NCBI GenBank assembly: GCA_035651715.1
Contig: DASRFD010000012.1
Location: 1-64,000 of the forward strand
Length of the DNA stretch: 64,000 nt
Source of the DNA: Nevskia sp035651715
Lineage (GTDB): Bacteria; Pseudomonadota; Gammaproteobacteria; Nevskiales; Nevskiaceae
Direction of reading: 5' to 3'
The notes under the pieces were generated by a model, which saw only the letters and a program-made list of their open reading frames with translations, was not told the DNA's origin and did not search any database. The translations under genes were made by a program, and so were the position numbers. Positions 9,021-17,961 of this stretch are shown here, in pieces (the first letter of the stretch is position 1; each line of letters opens with the position of its first letter).

Positions 9021-12000
9021 GTGCCAGCCTGTGTCAGCTGCAGCGCCGAAAATCCGGACGGCGCCAAGTTCTGCAACCAGTGCGGCGCCCGTCTCGGCGA
9101 GGCCGCGGCGGCGGACGGCGCGCGGCGCTCCTACACGCCGCGCCACCTGGTGGAGCGGGTGCTCAACTCGCGCGCGGCGCTGATCGGCGAGCGCAAGCGC
9201 GTCACCGTGCTGTTCGTCGACATCAAGGGCTCGACCCGGCTGGCCGAGCAGGCCGGGGCCGAGGCCTGGCACCTGATCCTCGACCGCTACTTCACGCTGC
9301 TCAGCGCCGCGGTGCACCGCTACGAGGGCACCGTCAACCAGTACACCGGCGACGGCATCATGGCGCTGTTCGGCGCGCCCGTCGCCCACGAGGACCATGC
9401 GCTGCGCGCCTGCTTCGCGGCGCTGGAGATGCAGCGCCAGGTGCGCAGCTACGCCGACGAGCTGCGCCTCAAGTCCGGCCTCAACCTGTCGATCCGCGTC
9501 GGCCTCAACACCGGCGAGGTCATCGTCGGCGCCATCGGCGACGACCTGCGCATGGACTACACCGCGCAGGGCCTGACGGTGAACCTGGCGGCGCGCATGG
9601 AGCAGATCTGCGAGCCGGGGCGCATCTACGCCACGCGCAACACCGCCGCGCTGGCCGAGGGCTATTTCAAGCTGCGCGACCTGGGCGAGATGAGCGTGGC
9701 CGGGATGGACGCGCCGCTGCGGGTCTACGAGGTCGAGGGCGAGGGCGCGCTGAAGACGCGGCTGGAGCGCGGCCTGGCGCGCGGCGCGGCGCAGTTCGTC
9801 GGCCGCGAGGCCGAGCAGGCGCGGCTGCGCGCGGCGCTGGAGGAGGCGCGCGCCGGGCGCGGCCAGGTGGTGGCGGTGGTGGCCGAGGCCGGCATCGGCA
9901 AGAGCCGCCTTTGCCACGAGTTCACCCGCGACTGCGAGCGCGGCGGCGTGGCGGTGCACCGCGCCACCGGCGTGCCCTACGCCGCGGCGATGCCGTTCCA
10001 CCCGGTGCAGACCCTGGTGCGGCGCCGCCTGTGCCTGCCCGAGGACGGCCACCGGGCCGAGCTGAAGCGGCTCGCCGCCGGCGCGCTGCTGCTGTTCGAG
10101 CCGCAGGCGGTGGCGCTGCTGCCGCGCCTGCTGGAATTCCTCGGCGAGAGCGACGACGGCGCGACGGCGCTGGGCGCCGGCGCCACCGCCGACCGCCGCC
10201 AGCTGTTCGAACTGCTGGCGCGGCTGCTGCCGCGCGCCGACGGGCCGCAGGTGCTGCTGGTGGAGGACCTGCACTTCGCCGACGCCGGCAGCGAAGCCTT
10301 CCTGGAGATGCTCGCCGCCCAGGTGGCCGGCACCTCGACCCTGCTGCTGCTCAACTACCGCCCGGACTATGCCGCGGACTGGCTGCAGGCGCTGCCGCAC
10401 CAGGCGATCCGCATCGGCGCGCTGGCGCCGGCGCAGATCGAGGCGGTGGCCGCCGACCTGCTCGGCCCGCATCCGAGCGTGGCCGAGCTGCCGCGCGAGC
10501 TGAGCCGGCGCGGCGGCGGCAACCCGTTCTACATCGAGGAGGCGGTGCAGGCGCTGCACGAGGCCGGCCACCTGCAGGGCGAATCCGGCGCCTACACGCT
10601 GGCGCGCCCGATCGGCCAGTGGCCGATCCCGGACACGGTGCACGCCCTGGTGGCGGCGCGCGTGGACCGCCTGCCCGAGGCCGACAAGAACCTGCTGCAG
10701 GCCGCCGCCATCATCGGTCTGGAATTTCCGCAGCAGGTGCTGGCGCGGCTGGCGGCGGTGCCGGCGCCGCAATGCGCCGACGGCCTGAGGACGCTGCACG
10801 GCCGCGGCTTCGTGCAGCCCAAGGCGGACAGCGTCGGGGTCTACGCCTTCGTCCACCCGCTGAGCCAGGACGTGGTCTACCGCTCGCAGCTCGAGACGCG
10901 CCGCGCCGACGCGCACCGGCGCCTGGCCGAGCTGCTGGAGGAGGAGCATCCGCCGACCGCGCCGCCCGACGACGCGGCCGCCGCCATCGCCCACCACTGG
11001 CGCCGCGCCGGCGAATACGAGCGCGCGGCGGAGTGGAACCTGCGCGCCGCGAGCTGGTCCACAGCGCACGGCGCCAACGCCTCGCTGGCGCAGTTCCGGC
11101 TGGCGCAGAAGAGCCTGGAACAGGTCCCGCGCAGCGCCGCCTCCGACCGCCTGCGGGTGCAGACCCTGGCCGGCCTGGTGCGCATGGCGCAGTTCACCGA
11201 CATCCCGCCGCAGGAAGTGGAGTGCGCCTACAAGCAGGCGCGGGCGCTGGCCGAGGCCAACCGGGACACCGCGGCGCTGGCCGAGCTGCTGGTCTCCTAC
11301 AGCGCCGAGCAGCTGCACCGCGGCGACGCGCGCGAGGCGGTGCGCATGAGCGGCGAGGCGGTCCAGCTGGCGGTGGACAGCGGCGCCCGCGAGCTGATCA
11401 ACCGCTTCCGCCTGCAGTTCCTGGTGGTCCACGGCACCGCCGGCTACCCGCGCGAGGGCGTGACCCTGGTCAGCGAGGCCGGCGGCGACGGCTGGCTGAC
11501 CGAGCCGCTGGGACCGGAGAACTTCATGTCGCGCGCCTTCCACGCCCTGCTGCTGGGCTGGCTCGGCCGGCTCGACGAGGCGCGCGCCCAGCTCGTCGCC
11601 GCACTCGCCTACGCCGAGCGCGACGGCCGCGACCCGAGCTGGATGCACACCAACTGGATCGACCTCGCCGGCTTCACCGGCGACTACGCCGGCGTGCTGC
11701 AGCACGGCCAGCTGGCGCTGCTGCGCGCCGAGAGCTGGGGCAGCTCGTATTTCCGCGCCATCGCCCTGCGCGGCCTGGGCCTGGCGCACACGCTGGCCGG
11801 CGATCCCGCCACCGCGGTGCAGGTGCTGGAGCAGGCGCTGCCGCTGGTGGCGCCGGGCGCCAACGCCCACCAGTTCCAGGCCCAGACCCTGGCGACCCTG
11901 TCCAAGGCTTACTCGCGCCTCGGCGCCTACGACCGCGCCTGGGACATCGCCAACAAGGCCATCGCCGCCGCGCAGTCCTCGCATTCGCGCGTATGGGAAT

Positions 12001-12257
12001 TGATCTGCTGGGTCGCCTACTTCGAACTGCCGGAACAGGGCCCGTGGACCGCGCGCGTCGCCGAAGGCATCGCCCGCATGGGCGAGCTCATCGACGGCAC
12101 CGGCGCGGAAGTGTCACGGCCCTGGTGGTGGCTGGCGCAGTCGCGCTGGGCGAAGACCCCGGGCGAGCGCGCCGCGCACTACGCGCGGGCGCTGGAGGCG
12201 TTCGCGCGGGTGGGGGCGCATGGGCATTTGCAGAGGTTGAGGGCGCAAGCGGCGTAG
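9021..12257 (+). CDS. Class III adenylate/guanylate cyclase-like protein with zinc ribbon, AAA/STAND ATPase and TPR region
   Basis: 1078-residue cytoplasmic signalling protein beginning at a GTG preceded by GGAAGGGG. The order is a double zinc ribbon (CVSC...CNQC, residues 4-22) and a cyclase homology domain (VTVLFVDIKGSTRLAEQ, then QYTGDGIMALFGAP, then RVGLNTGEVIVGAIG). Next is a P-loop ATPase module (VVAEAGIGKSRLC; LLVEDLHFADAGS). A long helical repeat region fills the last 500 residues. The two metal-binding Asp positions of class III cyclases appear present (FVDIKG and TGDGI). The domain order is shared by many LuxR-less AAA-cyclase proteins. The product may be cAMP, but this is not shown. 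Confidence 0.9.
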   Translation: MPACVSCSAENPDGAKFCNQCGARLGEAAAADGARRSYTPRHLVERVLNSRAALIGERKRVTVLFVDIKGSTRLAEQAGAEAWHLILDRYFTLLSAAVHRYEGTVNQYTGDGIMALFGAPVAHEDHALRACFAALEMQRQVRSYADELRLKSGLNLSIRVGLNTGEVIVGAIGDDLRMDYTAQGLTVNLAARMEQICEPGRIYATRNTAALAEGYFKLRDLGEMSVAGMDAPLRVYEVEGEGALKTRLERGLARGAAQFVGREAEQARLRAALEEARAGRGQVVAVVAEAGIGKSRLCHEFTRDCERGGVAVHRATGVPYAAAMPFHPVQTLVRRRLCLPEDGHRAELKRLAAGALLLFEPQAVALLPRLLEFLGESDDGATALGAGATADRRQLFELLARLLPRADGPQVLLVEDLHFADAGSEAFLEMLAAQVAGTSTLLLLNYRPDYAADWLQALPHQAIRIGALAPAQIEAVAADLLGPHPSVAELPRELSRRGGGNPFYIEEAVQALHEAGHLQGESGAYTLARPIGQWPIPDTVHALVAARVDRLPEADKNLLQAAAIIGLEFPQQVLARLAAVPAPQCADGLRTLHGRGFVQPKADSVGVYAFVHPLSQDVVYRSQLETRRADAHRRLAELLEEEHPPTAPPDDAAAAIAHHWRRAGEYERAAEWNLRAASWSTAHGANASLAQFRLAQKSLEQVPRSAASDRLRVQTLAGLVRMAQFTDIPPQEVECAYKQARALAEANRDTAALAELLVSYSAEQLHRGDAREAVRMSGEAVQLAVDSGARELINRFRLQFLVVHGTAGYPREGVTLVSEAGGDGWLTEPLGPENFMSRAFHALLLGWLGRLDEARAQLVAALAYAERDGRDPSWMHTNWIDLAGFTGDYAGVLQHGQLALLRAESWGSSYFRAIALRGLGLAHTLAGDPATAVQVLEQALPLVAPGANAHQFQAQTLATLSKAYSRLGAYDRAWDIANKAIAAAQSSHSRVWELICWVAYFELPEQGPWTARVAEGIARMGELIDGTGAEVSRPWWWLAQSRWAKTPGERAAHYARALEAFARVGAHGHLQRLRAQAA

Positions 12258-12284
12258 GCGGTCTTTGTCCCCTCTAAGCTTGTC

Positions 12285-12321
12285 ATCCCCGCGCAAGCGG
12301 GGATCCAGTTTTGCTTTTTTT
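12285..12321 (+). terminator. Hairpin plus T-rich tract after the cyclase gene
   Basis: The 8-bp perfect stem ATCCCCGC/GCGGGGAT with loop GCAA begins 27 bp after the cyclase stop and is followed by a T-rich stretch. It could end the cyclase transcript. The same stem type (ATCCCCGC.GCGGGGAT) is a common dispersed repeat in proteobacteria, so the role is an inference. Confidence 0.5.
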
Positions 12322-12400
12322 GTTGCTGTCATCCTGACCCCGGACTTGATCCGGGGGAGAATCTGGTGCCATATCCCTCCAGAAAGCGTCAGGCCTCGCG

Positions 12401-12700
12401 TCCGCCTTCCCGTAATGAAGCCGTGGGTTTTCGCCTTCAGGCGAGCTACTTTCTTGTCAACAGCGACAAGAAAGTAGCCAAAGAAACGCCGCCCCGACGT
12501 CAGCGCCCTTCATCGCAAAAGCAACAGCGCGATGAAGGGTACCCTGCGCTCCGCGCTCGTGGCGGGATCCGCTGACAGACCGTCCCTGGCCTGACAGCGG
12601 ACGCTTCGGCATCCTGCCTCGCCTCGCGCCAACACAGGCGCGAGCCCCAATCGCCACGAGCTTGCGGTGCTCGGCGCCGCCAACGGGGGGAACGTCAAAA
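12401..12700 (+). repeat. Structured ~300-bp repeat element, copy A
   Basis: One of three related copies in the window. Seen directly: stem 1 at 12445-12458/12465-12478 (14 bp), stem 2 at 12506-12516/12529-12539 (11 bp) and an outer stem at 12555-12564/12652-12661 (10 bp). The outer stem encloses an inner stem at 12568-12574/12595-12601 and an arm at 12623-12630/12637-12644. The joining segment CGCTTCGGCATCCTGCCTCG is identical in copy B. Compared with the other copies, the stems differ in sequence but keep pairing. No reading frame is conserved between copies. Confidence 0.8.
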
Positions 12701-12756
12701 ACTGCGGGGTCGGAAGCGCTGCGCGCTTCCGACTACTAGAGTTAAAGGTGCAGCGC

Positions 12757-12996
12757 CTAGCGGAAATAATCGTTTCGCTTAGCACCGTCATACCGCCCGG
12801 GTTTCAGGCAGCACTTCTTAAAAGCTCCTGGCGGAACCGCAGGGGCAGAGATCGTTGCGGCCGAGCTTCTCGAATCAACACCTTGTCGCCGTGGACGACG
12901 CGGTGACCGCGCTTGACGCGCGCTTCGGACGGATAGCCCTTGCGGCGCTTACTGGCGGGCTCGAAAGCAGAAGCTTTCGTGATCGTAGCGGTTCAT
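12757..12996 (-). pseudogene. SEC-C motif small protein, decayed by three +1 frameshifts
   Basis: An ATG at 12996 follows a strong AAGGAGA. The reading starts MNRYDHESFCF and would continue as EPASKRRKGYPSEARVKRGH, then VVHGDKVLIEKLGRNDLCPC. It would end KKCCLKPGRYDGAKRNDYFR at the TAG at 12757-12759. This is a SEC-C zinc-binding motif (CPCG...KKCC), as found at the C-terminus of SecA and in small stand-alone proteins. Three extra T bases, each next to a T run (TTTCGAG, ATTCGAG, TTTTAAG on the gene strand), break the frame after residues 11, about 44 and about 62. The intact protein would be 78 residues. Sequencing error cannot be excluded. Confidence 0.7.
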
Positions 12997-13020
12997 TGTC
13001 CTTCTCCTTGCATGCAGAGG

Positions 13021-13300
13021 GGGCGGGATTCTAGCACCGTAGGGTCTGCTGAGCGCATCACTTGCAGTGAACGATGGGCTTCACTGCGTTCAGCACATCC
13101 TATCTGCTGCATTCGGGTCATGAGGGCGCCTTCGGCAGCCGATGCAGGGTGCGCAACGCGCACGTGGAGGCGCCACGGCAGAAGTGCGCCGCGTGCGCAG
13201 TGCGCACCCTACGCGCGCTGCAGACGAAGCAGCAAAGGTACTTGGTGCCGCGCAGCAAACAGCTGCCATAGACACTAAACCTGAAAGTAATAATGACTAG
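13021..13300. repeat. Degenerate REP-like inverted repeats
   Basis: Contains a worn copy of the GTAGGATGTGCTGAGCG-type repeat (13040-13112) and an inverted pair built on AGGGTGCGCAACGCGCAC and GTGCGCAGTGCGCACCCT (13146-13213). No credible reading frame or ribosome-binding site was seen. It links the SEC-C remnant to the 3' end of the VWA operon. Confidence 0.6.
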
Positions 13301-13301
13301 C

Positions 13302-13390
13302 TTGTAGGATGTGCTGAGCGCAGCGAAGCGCATCGTTTAGCGTGAGGGATCGCGATTGATGCGCTTCGCTGCGCTCAGCACATCCTACAA
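13302..13390. repeat. Perfect 33-bp inverted repeat at the 3' end of the VWA operon
   Basis: Arms 13302-13334 and 13358-13390 are exact reverse complements with a 23-base spacer. The repeat ends one base from the TAG of the VWA gene. A related pair with the same spacer length lies at the end of the HxlR gene (23945-24023). It could act as an mRNA 3' hairpin or factor-independent stop. It has no T tract, so mRNA stabilisation is equally possible. Confidence 0.8.
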
Positions 13391-13391
13391 A

Positions 13392-14516
13392 CTACTCCTG
13401 CATCTTCGCCGCGAACGTCACCATGCTCTGCCGCTGGATCGCCGCGGCCATCAGCTCCGGGAACTTGTCCGGGGTGCAGGCGAAGGCGGGCACGCCCATC
13501 GCGGCGAGCAGCTGGGCGTTTTCGCGGTCGTAGGCGGGGGCGCCCTCGTCGGACAGGGCGAGCAGCGCGACCAGCTGCACGCCGGATGAGACGAGGCTCG
13601 CCGCGCGCTTGAGCAGGTTGTCGCGCACGCCGCCTTCGATGAGGTCGCTGATCAGGACCATGATGGTGTCCTGCGGCGCGCGCACCAGGGACTGGCAGTA
13701 GCCGAGGGCCTGGGCGATGTCGGTGCCGCCGCCGAGGCGCACACCGAACAGGATGTCGACCGGGTCGGCCAGCTGCGGCGTGAGGTCCACCACCGCGGTG
13801 TCGAACACCACCAGGCTGGTCTGCAGGGCGCGCATCGAGGCGAGCACGGCGGCGAAGATGCTGGCGTAGACCACCGAGTTGGCCATGGAGCCGCTCTGGT
13901 CGACGCAGACGATGACCTTGCGCAGGGCGCTGCGCTTGCGGCCGTAGCCGATGCGCGTTTCCGGCACGATGGTGCGGTACTCGGGCTGGTAGTGCCTGAG
14001 GTTGGCGCGGATGGTGCGCGGCCAGTCGATCTCGGCGAAGCGCGGGCGGCGGTTGCGCGCGGCGCGGTTGAGGCTGCCGTGCACCGCCTGCACCAGCTTC
14101 TGCGCCAGGCGCCGCTCGACTTCCTCCACCACCTTGCGCACCACCAGGCGCGCGGTGTCCTTGGTGCGCTCGGGGATGGCGGAGGACAGCGAGATCAGGT
14201 CGGCCACCAGGTGCACGTCGGGCTGCACCGACTCGAGCAGCTCCGGCTCCAGCAGCAGCCGCTTGAGGTTGAGCCGCTCCATCGCGTCCTGCTGCATCAC
14301 GCGCACCACCGAGGCCGGGAAGTAGCTGCGGATGTCGCCGAGCCAGCGGGTGACGTTGGGCGCGGAGTTCTCCAGGCCGCCGCGGCGCTCGCCGTCGTAG
14401 AGCGCGCCGAGGGCCTTGTCGATGGCGAGGTCGGCACCGGCGAGGCGCGCGGCGCCGCCGTCGGCCGCGCCGAGGATCAGGCGCCAGCGGCGTTCGGCTT
14501 CGGCTGCGTCGCTCAT
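13392..14516 (-). CDS. VWA domain protein of the MoxR/DUF5682 operon
   Basis: 374-residue protein starting MSDAAEAERRWRLILG. The C-terminal half is a von Willebrand factor A domain with a MIDAS motif: VCVDQSGSMAN for the D-x-S-x-S loop, then GGGTDIAQAL and LISDLIEGG. The N-terminal half is helical. Proteins of this group typically work with MoxR-type AAA+ ATPases. It is the last gene of a five-gene operon, its start overlaps the DUF5682 stop by 4 bp, and the transcript ends at the perfect inverted repeat. Its role as an adaptor or metal-dependent chaperone partner is inference from the family. Confidence 0.9.
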   Translation of the reverse strand: MSDAAEAERRWRLILGAADGGAARLAGADLAIDKALGALYDGERRGGLENSAPNVTRWLGDIRSYFPASVVRVMQQDAMERLNLKRLLLEPELLESVQPDVHLVADLISLSSAIPERTKDTARLVVRKVVEEVERRLAQKLVQAVHGSLNRAARNRRPRFAEIDWPRTIRANLRHYQPEYRTIVPETRIGYGRKRSALRKVIVCVDQSGSMANSVVYASIFAAVLASMRALQTSLVVFDTAVVDLTPQLADPVDILFGVRLGGGTDIAQALGYCQSLVRAPQDTIMVLISDLIEGGVRDNLLKRAASLVSSGVQLVALLALSDEGAPAYDRENAQLLAAMGVPAFACTPDKFPELMAAAIQRQSMVTFAAKMQE

Positions 14517-16801
14517 GCCGCGGGCTCCAGGATGAGTTTCAGGATCGGCAGCACCAGCGCGGTGCGCGCCGGATCGTATTCGGTGGCGGCGGCCACGGTG
14601 GTGCCGCCGGCGCCCTGGCGCAGGCGCTCGCCGATCTGGCGGCGCTCGGCGGCGGCGAAGCCGGAGAAGGCGCGGCGCAGCAGGGGCAGCACGCGTTGGA
14701 AGTTGTCGCCGTCGAGCTGGCGCACCCAGCCGTCGATGGCGGGCAGCAGGTGCGCATCGTGCAGCAGGGCCAGGCCGGAGCCGCCGACGAAGCCCTCGAT
14801 CCAGGCGGCGGCGTTCTCGGGGTCGGCGCCGGCGGAGCCGGCCAGCGCCAGGCGCTGCGCCGCGGCCGCGCCGTCGAGCCGCCGGGCCTCGTAAAGAAAG
14901 CGGCACAGCGCGCCGGACAGCAGCGCGTGCACGGCGCCGCCGTCGAGCGCGCGGGCCAGCGCCTCCAGCCACAGCGCGCTGAGCTCTTCCTCGCGCAGCA
15001 GGTCGATGGCGCTGCGCGCGGCGTCGATGTCCTTGAGCAGGGCGCGCGAGGCGTCCTCGTCGAGCTGCGCGGCGGCCTGGGCCAGGCCGGCGCAGGCGCG
15101 GGTGGCGAGCGTGCGCGCGGCGGCGGCCACCTGCTCCGCGTCGGTGCCGCGCACGTCGCCGTAGCGCGCCACCGCGGCCAGCGGCGGCAGCGCACGCAGC
15201 ATCAGCGGCACGTCCTGGCTGGCGGCGCCGGCGGCGTCCACCGCGCGCAGCGCCGCCTGCACCGCCTGCGGCAGCTCGCAGCGCAGCGCCACTTCGACCA
15301 CGCCGGCGAGCTGGGCCAGGTCGAGGCCGGAGGCCGGGGCGCAGCGGGCGGTGAGGTGCGACTGCGCGGCCTGCTCGACGGTGGTGCCGAGCGCGGCGCT
15401 CTCCACCAGGCGCACGCTGAAGTCGGGCTGCCAGGCGAGGTGCCAGGCTTCCTTGAAGGTGCCGCGGCCGCGCGCCTCGGCGAGCCGGCCCCAGGCGATG
15501 CCCAGGGCGTCCAGCCGGTGCAGCAGCACGCTGCGGCCGCGGTCGAGGTCCTTGCGCAGGTCCAGGGTCAGCAGCTTCTCTTCCGGCTCGGGCGGCAGGC
15601 GCAGGCTCTTCTGCTGCTGCGCCAGGTCGCGCGCCAGCGCGGTGAGCGGCGCATGTTCGGGAATTTCGCCGAGCTTCTCGTCGATCCACAGGCCGCGGCG
15701 CGCCAGCCCGAGCTTGGCGCCGGCGCCGCCGCCGAACACCGCTTCCAGCGACTCGTCGAGGTCGACCAGGTCCGGCAGGTGGCGCCGGCGCAAGGCGGCG
15801 AGCGCTTCGGCCAGCCGCACCGCCTCGATGACATGGGCGCCGGAAGCCTCCAGGTCCTCGCGGCGCAGGCGCCGGGCGAAGCGCACCAGCCAGCGCACGG
15901 TGAGCGCGCGCGGGTCCCTGTCGCGGTGGCGCCACAGGTGCAGGTACCAGCCCGGCGCGGTGACGCCGGCGCCGTAGCCGCTGGCCTGGGCCAGGCGGCC
16001 GTGGGTCCACGGCGTCCAGCCGGCGGCGATCTTCGCCTTCGGCAGGCCCTTGAGCAGCTCGGCGTCCTGCTTCGCCGGCGGCAGCTGTTCCAGCGCCGGC
16101 ACGTGCCAGGCGCCGCAGACCACGGCGATGCGCTCCAGGCCGTCGCGCGCCGCGTCCTTCTGCGCTTCGCGCAGGCGCTGCCGCATCCAGGCTTCACGCA
16201 GCCCCTCGCGCTTCGGCAGCGGCCCTTCCTGTTCGCGCAGGCCGCGCATGCCCTCGGCGATGGCCTCGAACACCGCTTCGTCGGAAACGCGATGCTCGAT
16301 CAGCTGCGACCACCAGCGCTCGGCGTCGTCGTAGCCGGCGATGCGCGCCAATGCGGCGATGCCGTCGCCGCGCGGTGCATCTTCTTCCGCTTCCTCGGCT
16401 GCTTCCGCTGCTGCCGTGCTTTCTGATTCTTCCGCCGTTGGCGTTTGCTCCGCCTCGGTTTCGGGCTGTGGCGGATCGGCCAGCTGGTGGCACATCGGCA
16501 GGTCGATGAAGCGCACCGGCACCGCCGTTTCGGCGCAGTGGCGCAGCGCGACCCATTCCGGCGAGAACTCGGCGAAGGGATAGTGCGAGTGGCGCGCCGG
16601 CTGGTCCGGCCGGTAGACGTAGAACGCCACCGGCGGCTTCATCCCCGGGTCGGCGGCGAGCGGCAGGATCTCCGCGACCTCGGCGTCCGACGGCCCTTCG
16701 ATCAGCACCAGCTGCGGCCGCCACTGCTGCAGCGCGCGCAGCAGGCTGCCGGCGCAGCCGGGGCCGTGGTGGCGGATGCCGAAGTAGCGGGTTTCGGCCA
16801 T
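14513..16801 (-). CDS. DUF5682 family protein
   Basis: 762-residue protein of unknown function. The N-terminus (RYFGIRHHGPGCAGSLLRAL, then LVLIEGPSDAEVAEIL) carries the His-His-Gly-Pro and Glu-Gly-Pro motifs typical of DUF5682. They faintly recall the TraB/ChaN-like fold, which I cannot verify. A low-complexity acidic Ala/Glu linker lies near residues 120-145. The remainder is Ala/Leu/Arg-rich and helical. It sits between the MoxR-type ATPase (71 bp upstream) and the VWA gene (4-bp overlap), the usual company of this family. No catalytic role is established. Confidence 0.85.
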   Translation of the reverse strand: MAETRYFGIRHHGPGCAGSLLRALQQWRPQLVLIEGPSDAEVAEILPLAADPGMKPPVAFYVYRPDQPARHSHYPFAEFSPEWVALRHCAETAVPVRFIDLPMCHQLADPPQPETEAEQTPTAEESESTAAAEAAEEAEEDAPRGDGIAALARIAGYDDAERWWSQLIEHRVSDEAVFEAIAEGMRGLREQEGPLPKREGLREAWMRQRLREAQKDAARDGLERIAVVCGAWHVPALEQLPPAKQDAELLKGLPKAKIAAGWTPWTHGRLAQASGYGAGVTAPGWYLHLWRHRDRDPRALTVRWLVRFARRLRREDLEASGAHVIEAVRLAEALAALRRRHLPDLVDLDESLEAVFGGGAGAKLGLARRGLWIDEKLGEIPEHAPLTALARDLAQQQKSLRLPPEPEEKLLTLDLRKDLDRGRSVLLHRLDALGIAWGRLAEARGRGTFKEAWHLAWQPDFSVRLVESAALGTTVEQAAQSHLTARCAPASGLDLAQLAGVVEVALRCELPQAVQAALRAVDAAGAASQDVPLMLRALPPLAAVARYGDVRGTDAEQVAAAARTLATRACAGLAQAAAQLDEDASRALLKDIDAARSAIDLLREEELSALWLEALARALDGGAVHALLSGALCRFLYEARRLDGAAAAQRLALAGSAGADPENAAAWIEGFVGGSGLALLHDAHLLPAIDGWVRQLDGDNFQRVLPLLRRAFSGFAAAERRQIGERLRQGAGGTTVAAATEYDPARTALVLPILKLILEPAA

Positions 16802-16872
16802 GGCTCAGCCGTTAACCGGGAGCGTCGTCACCACGCGGGCGGGAATGACCGGGGATTGAAGGCGCACGATCG

Positions 16873-17961
16873 TCACGCCAGCTCGCGGCACGCCCGGTAC
16901 AGGTCCTTCCAGCCGTCGCGCTCCTTCACCACGGCTTCGAGGTATTCCTTCCAGGCCACCGGGTCCTGCGTCGGGTCCTTGATCACGGCGCCGAGCAGGC
17001 CGGCGGCAAGGTCGGCGGCGCGCACCTTGCCGTCGCCGAAGTGCGCGGCCATGGCCCAGCCGTTGCCCATCACCGAGATCGCCTCGGCGGTGCTGAGCGT
17101 GCCGCTAGGCTGCTTGAGCTTGGCCTTGCCGTCCTCGGTGGCGCCGGCGCGCAGCTCGCGGAAGATGGTGACGACGCGGCGGATCTCCTCCAGCGCCGGC
17201 GCCTCGGCCGGCAGCTCCAGGGCGCGGCCCAGGCTCTCGACGCGCTGCGAGACGATGCGCACCTCGTCGTCGAGGCTGTCGGGCAGCGGCAGCACCACGG
17301 TGTTGAAGCGGCGCTGCAGGGCGGAGGACAGTTCGTTGACGCCCTTGTCGCGATTGTTGGCGGTGGCGATGACGTTGAAGCCCTTGCGCGCCTGGAACTC
17401 GATGCCCAGTTCCGGCACCGGCAGGGTCTTCTCCGACAGCACCGTGATCAGGGTGTCCTGCACGTCGGCGGGGATGCGGGTCAGCTCCTCGATGCGGGCG
17501 ATGCGGCCGTCCTTCATGGCGCGCACCAGCGGGCTCTCCACCAGCGCCTCCGGGCTCGGGCCCTTGGCCAGCAGCAGGGCGTAGTTCCAGCCGTAGCGGA
17601 TCGACTCCTCGGAGGTGCCGGCGGTGCCCTGCACCAGCAGGGTGGAATCGCCGGAGACGGCGGCGGCCAGGTGCTCGGAGACCCAGCTCTTGGCCGTGCC
17701 CGGCACGCCCAGCAGCAGCAAGGCGCGGTCGGTGGCGAGCGTGGAGACGGCGATCTCGATCAGGCGGCGCTGGCCGATGTACTTGGGCGTGATGGTCACG
17801 CCGCCGGCCTTGCCGCCGAGGAGGTAGGTGGCGACCGCCTGCGGCGACAGCTTCCACTGCGGCGGGCGCGGATGGCGGTCATCCGCGGCGAGGGCGGCGA
17901 GCTCGGCTGCAAACTGGGTTTCGGCGTGCTGGCGCAGCACGGTGGCGCTCATGTCGCTCAT
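16873..17961 (-). CDS. MoxR-type AAA+ ATPase
   Basis: 362-residue AAA+ ATPase. Walker A is GVPGTAKS (with Ala in place of the usual Gly), Walker B lies in RIEELTRIPADVQDTLI, sensor 1 is in FNVIATANNRDKG, and an arginine-finger region follows in ALQRRFNTVVLPLP. MoxR ATPases couple to VWA proteins to remodel or activate partners. Here the VWA gene is two genes downstream. The start overlaps the DUF5691 stop by 4 bp (ATGA). A second ATG three codons downstream is an alternative start. Confidence 0.92.
   Translation of the reverse strand: MSDMSATVLRQHAETQFAAELAALAADDRHPRPPQWKLSPQAVATYLLGGKAGGVTITPKYIGQRRLIEIAVSTLATDRALLLLGVPGTAKSWVSEHLAAAVSGDSTLLVQGTAGTSEESIRYGWNYALLLAKGPSPEALVESPLVRAMKDGRIARIEELTRIPADVQDTLITVLSEKTLPVPELGIEFQARKGFNVIATANNRDKGVNELSSALQRRFNTVVLPLPDSLDDEVRIVSQRVESLGRALELPAEAPALEEIRRVVTIFRELRAGATEDGKAKLKQPSGTLSTAEAISVMGNGWAMAAHFGDGKVRAADLAAGLLGAVIKDPTQDPVAWKEYLEAVVKERDGWKDLYRACRELA

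Noticed and set aside
8946..11984. A 1012-codon minus-strand frame opposite the cyclase gene
   Set aside because: It has no domain, biased composition and exact overlap with a clear multi-domain protein on the plus strand.
12414..12575. Short open frames across repeat copy A and the similar ones in copies B and C
   Set aside because: The frames are not conserved between copies while the helices are, so they are by-products of a non-coding element.
13021..13390. Possible CRISPR-like array in the repeat-rich gap
   Set aside because: The repeats are inverted pairs of different families, not regularly spaced direct repeats with unique spacers.
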